Positions 48,872-58,076 of a DNA stretch of 64,000 nucleotides are shown in pieces. The notes under the pieces were generated by a model. The model saw only the letters and a list, made by a program, of their open reading frames with translations, was not told the origin of the DNA and searched no databases. Both the position numbers and the translations under genes were made by a program. The stretch is from Pelomonas sp047654805. GTDB lineage: Bacteria; Pseudomonadota; Gammaproteobacteria; Burkholderiales; Burkholderiaceae_C. The DNA is taken from contig NZ_JASGIV010000001.1 of NCBI RefSeq assembly GCF_047654805.1, positions 620,001 through 684,000 on the forward strand, written 5' to 3'. The number at the start of each line of letters is the position of its first letter. The stretch's first letter is position 1.

Positions 48872-50758
48872 ATGCGCCATCTGCTTGTCCTTTTGAGCGT
48901 CTGGGTCTGCGGTCTTGCGCAGGCCGCCGTCACGCTCGACGAACGCCTGACCTCGCCCGACGGCCGCCTCGCCATCACGTTGCAGCAAAAGAGTGCCGCC
49001 GACGGCAAGCGTTCTCTGCACTACAGCGTGCGCTTCGAGGGCGAGACGGTGATCCGCGAGTCGCTGCTGGAACTGCAGCTCGACAACCACCTGTCCGAAA
49101 GCGCGATGGCTCTGCCCATCGACCGCCGCGGCCGCTGGTTCGAGAACCTCAAGGTCACCGGCACGCGCCGCACCTCGCATGACCAGACCTGGAAGCCCGT
49201 CACCGGCGAGCGCGCCGTCGTGCGCGACCGTTACCAGTCGCTGGTGGTTGACCTCGTGAAGGACGACAACCCGGCCTACAAGCTGGCGGTGGAGTTGCGC
49301 GCCTATGACGAGGGTGTGGCCATGCGCTTCGCCTTCGCCGAGAACCCCAACGGCTCCTACTACCGCATCGTCAGCGAGGACACCGAGTTTGCACTGCCCG
49401 AAGGCACTCGCGCTTGGTTCCATGGCTGGGCGCAGAGCCGCTTCAAGCTGCTGCCGCTGCGCGACTGGCCGGACCAGTCGGAGCGCCCGTTGACGCTGGA
49501 GCTGCCGAACGGCCTGCACGTGGCGCTGCTGGAAGCGCAGATGGTGGACTACTCGCGCACCAAGTTCAAACTCAGTACCACGAAGCCGGACACGCTGGTC
49601 ACCGCCATGCACGACCCGGCCGACTTGATCTCGCCGTTCTCCACACCGTGGCGCGGGATCATGGTCGCCCGCACGCCCGGCAAGCTCCTCGAGAACAATG
49701 ACTTCATCCTGAATCTCAACGAGCCGAACAAGATCGCCGATCCCTCGTGGGTCAAGCCTGGCAAGATCATCCGTGTGATGACGCAGACGACGGCCGATGC
49801 CAAGGCCAATATCGACTTCGCGGTCAAGCACAACTTGCAGTACATCCTGTTCGACTGGAAGTGGTACGGCCCCGCGTTCTCGTTCAGCTCCGACGCCACC
49901 AAGGTCGCGATTCCCGACTTCGATCTGCCCGGCATCATCGAATACGCCAGGGCCCGCGGCATCGGCGTCTGGCTGTATGTGAACCAGCAGGCCTTGCTGA
50001 TGCAGTCGGACACGCTGTTCGAGACCTACCGCAAGTGGGGCGTCAAGGGTGTCAAGTTCGGTTTTGTGCAAGTGGGCTCGCACCGCTGGAGCACCTGGCT
50101 GCAGAAGGCCATCCAGCAGGCAGCGGCCGCCGGCATCATGGTCAACATCCATGACGACTGGCGCCAGACGGGCGAGCAGCGCACCTGGCCCAACATCGTG
50201 ACGGCCGAAGGCATCCACGGTAACGAAGAGATGCCGGACGCTACGCACAACACGGTGCTGCCGTTCACCCGCTTTCTGTCGGGCGCGGCGGACTACACGG
50301 TCTGCTACTACAACCCGCGCATCAAGACCACGCACGCACACCAGCTCGCGCTGGCCGCCATCTACTACAGCCCGCTGCAGACGCTGTACTGGTACGACAA
50401 GCCCGAGATGTCCAAGGACGAACCGGAGCTGGAGTTCTGGGACCGCATCCCGACCGTGTGGGACGAGACGCGCGTGCTGGACGGCAAGCCGGGCGTGAGC
50501 GCAACGGTGGCCCGTCGAAGCGGTGAGCAATGGTTCATCGGTGCCATCACCAACAACGATGCCCGCAAGCTCAAGCTGTCGTTCGACTTCCTGCCCAAGG
50601 GCAAGCGCTACATCGCCAAGGTCTACGCCGACGACGCGACGGTGAATACCAAGACCAAGGTCGCGGTGCACAGCGTCGAGGTCAGCGCCGAGTCTGTCTG
50701 GACGCTGGACCTGCTCCCCTCCGGCGGCCAGGCCGTCTGGCTGCGCCCGGCACCGTAA
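48872..50758 (+). CDS. GH97 alpha-glycosidase
   Basis: A 628-residue exported protein (signal peptide about 1-18, ending GLAQA). The N-terminal GH97 beta-sandwich includes SPDGRLAITLQQ and FYR/EGVAMRFAF-type segments. The catalytic barrel includes KHNLQYILFDWKWYG, IEYARARGIGVWLYVNQ, VKGVKFGFVQVGSHRW, IMVNIHDDWRQTGEQRTWPN and TAEGIHGNEE, and then TRFLSGAADYTVCYYNP. Retaining alpha-galactosidases of this family have an Asp nucleophile in the KxDF position; here it is KFGF (residues 395-398), so the inverting, SusB-like mechanism is more likely. The probable substrate is an alpha-linked galactose, glucose or arabinopyranose side chain. The gene lies 11 bases after the kinase, in the operon. Confidence 0.9.
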   Translation: MRHLLVLLSVWVCGLAQAAVTLDERLTSPDGRLAITLQQKSAADGKRSLHYSVRFEGETVIRESLLELQLDNHLSESAMALPIDRRGRWFENLKVTGTRRTSHDQTWKPVTGERAVVRDRYQSLVVDLVKDDNPAYKLAVELRAYDEGVAMRFAFAENPNGSYYRIVSEDTEFALPEGTRAWFHGWAQSRFKLLPLRDWPDQSERPLTLELPNGLHVALLEAQMVDYSRTKFKLSTTKPDTLVTAMHDPADLISPFSTPWRGIMVARTPGKLLENNDFILNLNEPNKIADPSWVKPGKIIRVMTQTTADAKANIDFAVKHNLQYILFDWKWYGPAFSFSSDATKVAIPDFDLPGIIEYARARGIGVWLYVNQQALLMQSDTLFETYRKWGVKGVKFGFVQVGSHRWSTWLQKAIQQAAAAGIMVNIHDDWRQTGEQRTWPNIVTAEGIHGNEEMPDATHNTVLPFTRFLSGAADYTVCYYNPRIKTTHAHQLALAAIYYSPLQTLYWYDKPEMSKDEPELEFWDRIPTVWDETRVLDGKPGVSATVARRSGEQWFIGAITNNDARKLKLSFDFLPKGKRYIAKVYADDATVNTKTKVAVHSVEVSAESVWTLDLLPSGGQAVWLRPAP

Positions 50759-50770
50759 AAAGTTGAAGTC

Positions 50771-52036
50771 ATGACTCCCAAGCAATCGCACTTCCGCTTC
50801 CTGTGCACCTACGTGTACGTGTACTTCTTCGCGCAGGCGATGAGCATGTCGCTGCTCGCTCTGTGGCTGCGCTCGACGCTGCAGCTGTCGGGCACGGAGA
50901 CCGGCATCGTCTTCGCCGCGAACTTCATCGCGGCGATGTGCTCGCAGCCGGTGTACGGCTATGTATCTGACAAGCTCGGCATGCGCAGGCACATCCTCTG
51001 GGCCGTGGGCCTGCTGTGCCTGACGTCGGGCCTGTTCCTGGTCTACGTCTACGGGCCGCTGCTCAAGACCCATGTCATCGCGGGCGCGGCGCTGGGCGGC
51101 ATCTATCTGGGCATCACCTTCATCGCGGGCAGCTATGCGCTGGAGTCCTACGTTGACCGCATCGGCCGGGCCTATGGCTTCGAGTACAGCCGCGTGCGCC
51201 TGTGGGGATCGCTGGGCTTCGCATCGGCAGCGATGTTCTCGGGCCGCCTGTTCAACCTGGACCCGCACTACAACTTCATGCTCGCGTCGGCAGCGGGCCT
51301 GGTGCTGGTGATGCTGCTCGCGTTGTGGCGCCTGCCGGCGCACGAGGTCACGTCGGAAAAGCAGGACACGCTGCGCATCAGCGACGCCGTCGCGCTCCTG
51401 CGCGACAAGTCCTTCTGGAAGTTCATGGCGTTCGTGCTGACCGTGACGAACATCTACCTGGTCTACGACCAGCAGTTCCCCAGCTACTTCGCGTCGCAGT
51501 TCCCCGACAAGGCCGCCGGGGCCGCCATGTTCGGCTACCTCAACTCGGTGCAGATCTTTGTCGAGGCTGGCGGCCTGTTCCTGGCGCCGCTGCTGGTGCG
51601 CCGCATCGGCGCCAAATACGGCCTGCTGCTGGCGGGCACCATCATGCTCATCCGCATCTTCGGCTCGGGCGTGGCGGTCGGTCCTATCTCCATCTCGGCG
51701 ATGAAGATGCTGCACTCGGTGGAGCTGCCGATCCTGATCGTGTCCGTGTTCCGGTACATCGCTTGCCACTTCGACAACCGGCTGGCCTCCACCGTCTACA
51801 TGGTGGGCTGGAGCTTCGGCCACTCGCTCGGCCTGGCGGTGCTCTCGCCCATCGTCGGCAAGAGCTATGACCTCATCGGCTTCCCGAACACCTACCTGCT
51901 GCTGGCTGCCATCGGTGCCGGCTTCCTGGTGCTGTCCTTCTTCACGCTGTCGCCCACGCCTCCCGAGGTCGGCCCCAGGGCCCGACCGAAGGACGCCTCA
52001 GCCCCCGTCGGCGACGTCGCCAACGCTTCACGCTAG
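50771..52036 (+). CDS. MFS sugar:proton symporter (LacY/oligosaccharide type)
   Basis: A 421-residue inner-membrane protein with twelve predicted hydrophobic segments, starting FLCTYVYVYFFAQAMSMSLLALWL. The loop between segments 2 and 3 carries the MFS signature GYVSDKLGMRRHI. YVDRIGRAYGFEYSRVRLWGSLGFA resembles the LacY region around the sugar-binding Glu and Arg residues (EYGRARMWGS in LacY), which supports a disaccharide or oligosaccharide substrate. It follows the GH97 gene by 12 bases and precedes the GH88 gene by 6. It would carry the small products made in the periplasm into the cytoplasm. The C-terminal tail is hydrophilic. Confidence 0.88.
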   Translation: MTPKQSHFRFLCTYVYVYFFAQAMSMSLLALWLRSTLQLSGTETGIVFAANFIAAMCSQPVYGYVSDKLGMRRHILWAVGLLCLTSGLFLVYVYGPLLKTHVIAGAALGGIYLGITFIAGSYALESYVDRIGRAYGFEYSRVRLWGSLGFASAAMFSGRLFNLDPHYNFMLASAAGLVLVMLLALWRLPAHEVTSEKQDTLRISDAVALLRDKSFWKFMAFVLTVTNIYLVYDQQFPSYFASQFPDKAAGAAMFGYLNSVQIFVEAGGLFLAPLLVRRIGAKYGLLLAGTIMLIRIFGSGVAVGPISISAMKMLHSVELPILIVSVFRYIACHFDNRLASTVYMVGWSFGHSLGLAVLSPIVGKSYDLIGFPNTYLLLAAIGAGFLVLSFFTLSPTPPEVGPRARPKDASAPVGDVANASR

Positions 52037-52042
52037 TCCGTC

Positions 52043-53245
52043 ATGCCAGAACTTCTCCATCCGAGCCGGCCGGAACCCCTGCGGGTCGATCAACTGCCGA
52101 CGTCGTGGCTCGCCCAGTCCGACACGCGCCGCTTCGAGCGCGCCATCGAGGCGGCCGTGGCTGCCGTTGACCGCAACCTGGCCCATTTCGGCGACCGCTT
52201 CCCGATGCCGTCCAGCAAGTTCGGCGTCTATGCTGCCATGGACAACACGGAATGGACCAACGGCTTCTGGACCGGCCAGCTGTGGCTGGCCTATGAGCTC
52301 AGCGGCGAGGCCAGGTTCCGCGTTGCTGCCGAGCGGCATATCCAGAGCTTTGACCAGCGCCAGCGCGAGCGCATCGCCACCAACCACCACGACCTGGGCT
52401 TCCTGTACAGCCTGTCATGCGTCGCCGGCTTCAAGCTCACCGGCAGCGAGGTCGCTCGCGACGCGGCACTGGGCGCGGCCCGGCTGCTGCTGGAGCGCTT
52501 CCATCCCCGCGCCGGGATCATCCAGGCCTGGGGTGACCTGAACGATCCGGCGCAGCAGGGCCGCATGATCATCGACTGCAACCTCAACCTGCCGCTGCTG
52601 TACTGGGCGTCGGAAACCACCGGCGACCTGAGCTTCCGCCAGGCCGCGGACCGGCACATCGAGCAGGCCGCGCGGCACATCGTGCGGCCCGATGGATCGA
52701 CCTTCCACACCTTCTTCTTCGACGTGGCGACGGGCCAGCCGAAAGAGGGCAAGACGCACCAGGGCTTTGCGGACGATTCCTGCTGGGCGCGCGGCCAGGC
52801 CTGGGGCATCGCGGGCTTCCCGCTGGTGGCCCGCTACAACGACGACGTGCGCCTGCTTGAGTTGAGCCAGGTTCTCGCCAACTACTACCTCAACCGGCTG
52901 CCCGCCGACGGCATCTGCCACTGGGACCTGATCTTCACGGAGGGCGCCGAGGAGCGCGACAGCTCGGCCGCGGCGGTGGCCGCCTGCGGTCTGCTGGTAC
53001 TGGCCAGCCGCCTGCCGCTGACGGACCCGCTGCGGGACCGCTACGAGCGTGCCGCGGTGGGCACGGTGTCCACGCTGCACGACTACTACTTCGCCCACCA
53101 GGCGCCGGCCGGCGCGGGGCTGCTGAGGCACGCGGTCTATCACAAGCCCCAGCGCATGGGCGTGGACGAGTCCTGCCTGTGGGGCGACTACTTCTATCTC
53201 GAATCCCTGGCCCGCCTGACGCGGATCTGGAAGTCCTACTGGTAA
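52043..53245 (+). CDS. GH88 unsaturated glucuronyl hydrolase
   Basis: A 400-residue protein with no signal peptide, so it acts in the cytoplasm. The GH88 (alpha/alpha)6 pattern is visible: FGVYAAMDNTEWTNGFWTGQLWLAYELSG (first catalytic Asp region), HHDLGFLYSLSC, GRMIIDCNLNLPLLYWAS (second Asp, in IIDCN) and GFADDSCWARGQAWGIAGF. GH88 enzymes hydrate the 4,5-double bond of the unsaturated uronic acid left by polysaccharide lyases and release it from the oligosaccharide. Its presence in the operon is the natural partner of the heparinase-fold lyase at 40925-43681. It lies 6 bases after the transporter gene. Confidence 0.92.
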   Translation: MPELLHPSRPEPLRVDQLPTSWLAQSDTRRFERAIEAAVAAVDRNLAHFGDRFPMPSSKFGVYAAMDNTEWTNGFWTGQLWLAYELSGEARFRVAAERHIQSFDQRQRERIATNHHDLGFLYSLSCVAGFKLTGSEVARDAALGAARLLLERFHPRAGIIQAWGDLNDPAQQGRMIIDCNLNLPLLYWASETTGDLSFRQAADRHIEQAARHIVRPDGSTFHTFFFDVATGQPKEGKTHQGFADDSCWARGQAWGIAGFPLVARYNDDVRLLELSQVLANYYLNRLPADGICHWDLIFTEGAEERDSSAAAVAACGLLVLASRLPLTDPLRDRYERAAVGTVSTLHDYYFAHQAPAGAGLLRHAVYHKPQRMGVDESCLWGDYFYLESLARLTRIWKSYW

Positions 53246-53265
53246 GCCTGCGGGAGCGCTTGAAG

Positions 53266-54903
53266 ATGATCCGGTCGCTTTTGATTGCCGTGCTCGCTCT
53301 TGCCACCTTGGCGGGCCTGGCTCGTGCCCAGCCCTCGGCAACACCGGGCGCCCCTTGGGTCGCCGACCTTGGCAACGGGCGCTACCGCAACCCGGTGCTG
53401 CACACGGACTACTCCGACCCTGACGTCACGCGCGTCGGGAACCGCTTCTACATGACGGCGTCGAGCTTCACCAACGTGCCGGGCCTGCCGTTGCTGGAGT
53501 CGCCGGACCTCGTGAATTGGACGCTGGTGGGCCATGCGCTGAATGAACTCGTCCCGCGCGAGACCTTCAACAAGCCGCAGTACGCCAAGGGCGTGTGGGC
53601 GCCGTCCATCCGACACCATAACGGCAGGTTCTTCATCTTCTACGGCGACCCGGATTTCGGCATCTACGTCGTCGAAGCGAAGAACTTTCGTGGGCCCTGG
53701 AGTGCGCCGCGGCTGCTGCTCGCCGGCAAGGGCTTGATTGACCCCGCGCCGCTGTGGGATGACGACGGTAACGCCTACCTCGTTCACGCCTGGGCCTTCA
53801 GCCGGGCCGGCAAGAACAACCTCGTCACCTTGCGCCGCATGGACGCTGGCGCGACCCGCCTGCTGGACAGCGAAGGCGTGGACATCATCAACGGCAACGA
53901 TGCGCCCGGCTATCACACGGTGGAGGGCCCCAAGCTCTACAAGGCCCACGGCTACTACTACGTGTTCGCGCCGGCCGGCGGCGTGGAGCAGGGCTGGCAG
54001 GCGGTGTTCCGGTCCAAGTCCATCACCGGACCCTACGAGGTGCGTAACGTGCTGGACCAGGGCGACACGCCGATCAACGGCCCGCACCAGGGCGCCTGGG
54101 TCACGGCGCCCGGCGGCAGCCACTGGTTCGTGCATTTTCAGGACAAGGGCGCCTACGGCCGCGTCGTGCACTTGCAGCCCATGCGCTGGAAGGCGGGCTG
54201 GCCGCTGATCGGTCAACCGGGGCGCCGCGCGGGTGTCGGCGAGCCCGTCATGACTCATCGCAAGCCGGTGCAAGGCCATGCGGCCGCATCGCCGGCCAGC
54301 AGCGACGACTTCAAATCGCCTACGCTCGGCCTGCAGTGGACCTGGAGCGCCAATCCGCAGCCGGGCTGGTTTGCACTGGACCCTGCGGCGGGCGAGCTGC
54401 GGCTCAACACCGTAGCATCGCGCGAGGCCAATGGCTTTGTGCGCGCCTCGCCGGCCATTCTGGCGCAACGGATGCCGGCGTCTCGCTTCCTCGTGACGAC
54501 GCGCATCCGGCTCGACCGGGCCAACGAAGGCGACCGCGCCGGTCTGGTCGTCAATGCGCTGCAGTACAGCTGGCTGGGGCTGCGTCGCAAGGCCGGCGTC
54601 ACTGAGCTGGTATGGACCTTCTGCGGCCCGTTCGGCCCGCGCTGCCAGGAGCAGTCCACCGTGCTGCTGTCGCCAGCGCCCGAGGAGCTGAGCCTGCGCC
54701 TGTTCATGAACGAAGGCGGTTTCACTAACTTCTCGTACAGCACCGATGGCAAGACCTTCGTGCGCGCCGGCAGTCCCTTCCCGGTCACACGGGGCGGCTG
54801 GGTGGGCGCGCAGGTCGGCCTGTTTGCTGTGGGGGAGGTCGGCGGTTCATCGCTGACGGTGAAGGGCTTCGAGCTGACCGCCCCCGGCGTCGGCCCGTAC
54901 TGA
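53266..54903 (+). CDS. GH43 glycosidase with C-terminal beta-sandwich domain
   Basis: A 545-residue exported protein (signal peptide about 1-22, ending ARAQ). The GH43 domain (about 30-335) shows the base Asp in HTDYSDPDVTRVGNRFYM, the middle Asp in KGLIDPAPLWDDDGNAYLVHA and the acid Glu in YHTVEGPKLYKAHGYYY. After it, residues about 345-540 form a GH43_C2/DUF1349-type sandwich (RASPAILAQRMPASRFLVTTRI, then ADRAGLVVNALQYSWLGL-like text and GGWVGAQVGLFAV). This layout is common in beta-xylosidases and arabinofuranosidases. The GAAG before the ATG at 53266 and the signal peptide favour this start. In this locus it likely cleaves arabinose or galactose side chains in the periplasm. Confidence 0.9.
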   Translation: MIRSLLIAVLALATLAGLARAQPSATPGAPWVADLGNGRYRNPVLHTDYSDPDVTRVGNRFYMTASSFTNVPGLPLLESPDLVNWTLVGHALNELVPRETFNKPQYAKGVWAPSIRHHNGRFFIFYGDPDFGIYVVEAKNFRGPWSAPRLLLAGKGLIDPAPLWDDDGNAYLVHAWAFSRAGKNNLVTLRRMDAGATRLLDSEGVDIINGNDAPGYHTVEGPKLYKAHGYYYVFAPAGGVEQGWQAVFRSKSITGPYEVRNVLDQGDTPINGPHQGAWVTAPGGSHWFVHFQDKGAYGRVVHLQPMRWKAGWPLIGQPGRRAGVGEPVMTHRKPVQGHAAASPASSDDFKSPTLGLQWTWSANPQPGWFALDPAAGELRLNTVASREANGFVRASPAILAQRMPASRFLVTTRIRLDRANEGDRAGLVVNALQYSWLGLRRKAGVTELVWTFCGPFGPRCQEQSTVLLSPAPEELSLRLFMNEGGFTNFSYSTDGKTFVRAGSPFPVTRGGWVGAQVGLFAVGEVGGSSLTVKGFELTAPGVGPY

Positions 54904-54930
54904 CCAGCGCCGGCCGCCCCACGTCGCGTC

Positions 54931-56829
54931 ATGAAGCGTCGCCATTTCCTGCCGCTGTGCGCCGCGGCGTCCCCTTTCTCTTTCCCTTTCGCGCTGGTCT
55001 CGACGGTGAAGACAGCAGATTTCAGCGAGCTGGACGCCCGGCTGCAGCAGCGCGTGGCCAGCGGCTGGTTTGACGGCATGGGACTCGTCATCGGCCGGGG
55101 CGAGCAGTTGCTGCACAGCGCCCACATCGGCCGTGCCGGCCCGCACCAGGTGCTGCATGTGGCCTCCACCGGTAAGTGGGTGGCTGCAGCCGTGATCGCT
55201 AGCCTGGTGGATGACGGGCTGCTGGGCTGGGACGACCCGGTGGGCAAGTTCCTGCCGCAGTTCAGCGGCACGATGGGCCAGGCCAGCGTGCGGCAGTTGC
55301 TGTCGCACACGGCCGGCTATCCGGACTACCAACCCGCCGATCGGCGCCGCGACGACTACCCGACGCTTGCAGAATCGGTGGCCCACATCGTGGGACTGCC
55401 GCCTGTCGACGAGCCCGGTGCCCGTTTCCATTACGGCGGCCTGGCCATGCAAGTGGCCGGGCGCATGGCGGAGCTCGCGGGCGGGGCCGACTTTCACAGT
55501 CTGTTCCTCAGCCGGCTGGCCCGGCCTCTGGGCATGACGCTAAGCGGCTTCTCGCCGGTGTCCACCGAGCCGGGCTTCAACCCCATACTGGGCGGCAGCT
55601 TCTTCACCTGCACGCAGGACTACGCGCGCTTCCTGATGATGATGGCCGGACGGGGACGCTTTGGCGGGCGGCGCGTGCTGTCCGAGGCTGCCGTCGATGC
55701 GCTGCTGGCTGACCAGGTGCGGGGCGCCGAGGTGAAAGCTGGCGAGTACGTGGAACTGGCCAGGCAGGCTCGGCATCGCGACGTCTACGGACTGGGACTG
55801 TGGCGCGAGGAACTGGACAAGCGAGGCAAGGCGACCCTGTTCTCCTCGCCGGGCTGGGCCGGCGCCTACGCCTGGCTCGACACGCGTGCCGATCTCTGGG
55901 GTGTGGTGATCGCCAAGGCGAATGTCGACAAGGCGCGGGCCGATGGCTACAGCACCTTCCTTGGCTCCAGCATCTATGCGCCGATGGCGCGCGAAGCCAT
56001 GAGCGACGCGGTTTCCACCACGCGGCGATCTTCGGTGCGGTTGGCTTCCGGCGCCGGCCTGTTCGTTGAAGAAAGCGGCGAGGGCGAGCCTCTCGTGCTG
56101 CTGCATGGGCACAGCTTCGACCGCAGGCAATGGGCACCGCAGGTGAAGGCGCTGTCTGCGCGCTACCGGGTGATCCGCTATGACTTGCGCGGCTATGGCC
56201 GCTCCAGCGAACCCGTGGAGGGCCAGCATTTCACGCATGCCGACGACCTGCTGGCGCTGCTGGATCACCTCGGCATCGCGCGTGCGCACTTGATGGGCCT
56301 GTCGCTCGGCGGCTTTGTCGTGACCGACTTCCTGGCGCTGCACCCGGGCCGCGTGTGCAGCGCCATCATGGCCGGCGGCGACCTGTTCGACGTGCCCGGC
56401 CCGGAGAGCCCCTGGACGCCGCTGACCCTGGCGGCCCGGCGCCGCGCCATCGCCGACGTGCGCGCTGAGGGCGTCCATGCCGTCAAGCGCCGCTGGCTGG
56501 AGCAACTGGTCGGCGGCAGTGGGTCCAGCAAGGAGAGCCTGCGCCAGCCGCTGTGGGCCATGATCGATGAGTGGACGGGGTGGCAGCTCACCCATGTCGA
56601 GCCGCGGCTGCTGTTGGGCCGCTCCGCGGTCGGAGCGCTGGAGACGAGCCGCCCGACCGCGCCGGTGCTGCTGATCCGTGGCGACCGGGAGTCCGTCGGC
56701 CTGGACATCCAGCGGCTGTTGCCGCAGGCGCGCCTGCACACCATCCCCGACTGCGGCCATGTCAGCAACCTCGAGCAGCCGCATATCTTCAACCGCGTGG
56801 TGACAGAGTTTCTGGACAGTGTGGGTTGA
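54931..56829 (+). CDS. Serine hydrolase (beta-lactamase fold) fused to alpha/beta-hydrolase
   Basis: A 632-residue protein with an N-terminal export signal (RRHFLPLCAAAS, possibly Tat-like in its twin arginine). Residues about 30-345 form a class C beta-lactamase/esterase domain: VASTGKWVAAAVIASLVDDG gives the SxxK motif (Ser79, Lys82), and HYGGLAMQVAGRM the tyrosine motif. Residues about 365-632 form a separate alpha/beta-hydrolase: LVLLHGHSFDRRQWAPQ, LMGLSLGGFV (Ser458), LLIRGDRES (Asp585) and PDCGHVSN (His610). Both active sites look complete, so the chain may carry two esterase activities, for example deacetylation or cleavage of glucuronoyl/feruloyl esters. The two-domain fusion is unusual. 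It is the last gene of the operon that starts at operator D. Confidence 0.82.
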   Translation: MKRRHFLPLCAAASPFSFPFALVSTVKTADFSELDARLQQRVASGWFDGMGLVIGRGEQLLHSAHIGRAGPHQVLHVASTGKWVAAAVIASLVDDGLLGWDDPVGKFLPQFSGTMGQASVRQLLSHTAGYPDYQPADRRRDDYPTLAESVAHIVGLPPVDEPGARFHYGGLAMQVAGRMAELAGGADFHSLFLSRLARPLGMTLSGFSPVSTEPGFNPILGGSFFTCTQDYARFLMMMAGRGRFGGRRVLSEAAVDALLADQVRGAEVKAGEYVELARQARHRDVYGLGLWREELDKRGKATLFSSPGWAGAYAWLDTRADLWGVVIAKANVDKARADGYSTFLGSSIYAPMAREAMSDAVSTTRRSSVRLASGAGLFVEESGEGEPLVLLHGHSFDRRQWAPQVKALSARYRVIRYDLRGYGRSSEPVEGQHFTHADDLLALLDHLGIARAHLMGLSLGGFVVTDFLALHPGRVCSAIMAGGDLFDVPGPESPWTPLTLAARRRAIADVRAEGVHAVKRRWLEQLVGGSGSSKESLRQPLWAMIDEWTGWQLTHVEPRLLLGRSAVGALETSRPTAPVLLIRGDRESVGLDIQRLLPQARLHTIPDCGHVSNLEQPHIFNRVVTEFLDSVG

Positions 56830-56835
56830 TGGAGA

Positions 56836-56849
56836 AATATCGATAACAT
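56836..56849. promoter_or_regulatory. LacI-type operator, site E (regulator gene 2)
   Basis: AAT-ATCGATAACAT lies 7 bases after the hydrolase stop and 53 bases upstream of the second LacI gene, so this regulator is probably autoregulated. Confidence 0.65.
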
Positions 56850-56902
56850 CGCGATCCCAGCCGGTCATCCTGACCGCGCGCCTGCCACGGACAGCCATAG
56901 AC

Positions 56903-58042
56903 ATGCCTCGGCGTAAAAGCGAAGCGAACCCAGCCGGGTCCAACCCTCTGCCGGTCGATGCGCCTGCCCGCCGGACCGGCGCAACCATCCACGACGTCGC
57001 CCGGCACCTGGGCGTGTCGTCCATGACGGTCTCGCGCGTGGTGAATGACCTGGAGGGCGTGAGGCCGCAGATGCGCGAGCGGGTGCTGGCCGCAATCAAG
57101 GAACTGGGCTACGTGCCCAACATGGCGGCGCGGGCCGCCCGCGCGGGTGTCAGCCGCATCGGCGTGCTGTTCAGCAATCCGCGTTCATCTAATCTGGGTG
57201 AGTTCCTGATGGGTGCATTCACGGCCGGTGGCAAGCTTGGTTGCCAACTCGTCGTGGAGCCGACGGCGGCGCATGCCGACCCGCTGGACGCCGTGCGGAC
57301 TGTCATCGCAGCCGGGGTTGATGCGGTCATCCTGCCGCCGCCGCTGTGCGACTCCATGCAGGCGCTGGAACTGCTGTGGCGAGCACAGGTGCAGGGCTTG
57401 AGCTTTGCGACCGCCGAGCCTCGCTCGCATTCGTCGGCCGTGTTCATCGATGACTTCGAGGGGGCGCGCTGCATGACGCGCCACCTCATCGACCTGGGGC
57501 ACCGCGACATCGCCTTCGTGCTGGGCGACCCGTCCCATTCGCCGAGCCGTCGACGCGAGGAGGGCTTCCGCGCCGCCATGGCAGAGGCTGGGCTGGTGGT
57601 GCCCGCCGAGCGCCTGGTGCAGGGCATGTTCACCTACCGTTCGGGCATGGAGGTCGGCAACGCGCTGCTGGCCGGCGACTCGGCCGCGCGGCCCACGGCC
57701 ATCTTCGCGAGCAATGACGACATGGCTGCCGGCATCGTCGCCTTGGCCCTGGGCTTGGGGCTCAAGATCCCGGCCGAGCTCAGCGTGGCGGGCTTCGACG
57801 ACACGCCCATCGCCGAATCCATCTGGCCTGCCTTGACGACCATCCACCAGCCCATTGCGGAGATGGCGGCTTCTGCGGTGACTCTGGCGCACGAACTGGT
57901 CAAACGTGGGCGCAACGGCGGCGCTCCAGAGGTCACCCACCATCGGTGCAAATTCAGCCTCGTTGTGCGGGGGTCCACTGGCGCGGCGGCTGGCAGCGCC
58001 ACCAACCGGCCAAGACGAAGTCCCCGAGCCACGGTGCCCTGA
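56903..58042 (+). CDS. LacI-family transcriptional regulator 2
   Basis: A 379-residue LacI/GalR-type repressor. The DNA-binding part is ATIHDVARHLGVSSMTVSRVVND and LGYVPNMAARAARAG. The effector domain shows IGVLFSNPRSSNLGEFLMGAF, LPPPLCDSMQALELL, LIDLGHRDIAFVLGDPSHSP, QGMFTYRSGMEVGNALLAG and LSVAGFDDTPIAESIWPALTT. It is closely related to regulator 1 (shared QGMFTYRSG, PPPLCDS and GFDDTP segments), so the two likely arose by duplication and may read the same or nearby operators with different ligands. The ATG at 56903 is chosen because it is the last before the conserved part; the upstream frame contains the operator. It converges on receptor gene 2. Confidence 0.92.
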   Translation: MPRRKSEANPAGSNPLPVDAPARRTGATIHDVARHLGVSSMTVSRVVNDLEGVRPQMRERVLAAIKELGYVPNMAARAARAGVSRIGVLFSNPRSSNLGEFLMGAFTAGGKLGCQLVVEPTAAHADPLDAVRTVIAAGVDAVILPPPLCDSMQALELLWRAQVQGLSFATAEPRSHSSAVFIDDFEGARCMTRHLIDLGHRDIAFVLGDPSHSPSRRREEGFRAAMAEAGLVVPAERLVQGMFTYRSGMEVGNALLAGDSAARPTAIFASNDDMAAGIVALALGLGLKIPAELSVAGFDDTPIAESIWPALTTIHQPIAEMAASAVTLAHELVKRGRNGGAPEVTHHRCKFSLVVRGSTGAAAGSATNRPRRSPRATVP

Positions 58043-58076
58043 GGCCTGCTGCAGCCTGCAGCGCGTGGCGGCAGCA

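Noticed and set aside
48608..51823. A 1071-codon open frame on the reverse strand
   Set aside because: It lies opposite the kinase, GH97 and transporter genes, which have clear family motifs. The frame is open only because of the GC-rich codon usage of those genes, and its translation is rich in Arg, Gln and His with no motif.
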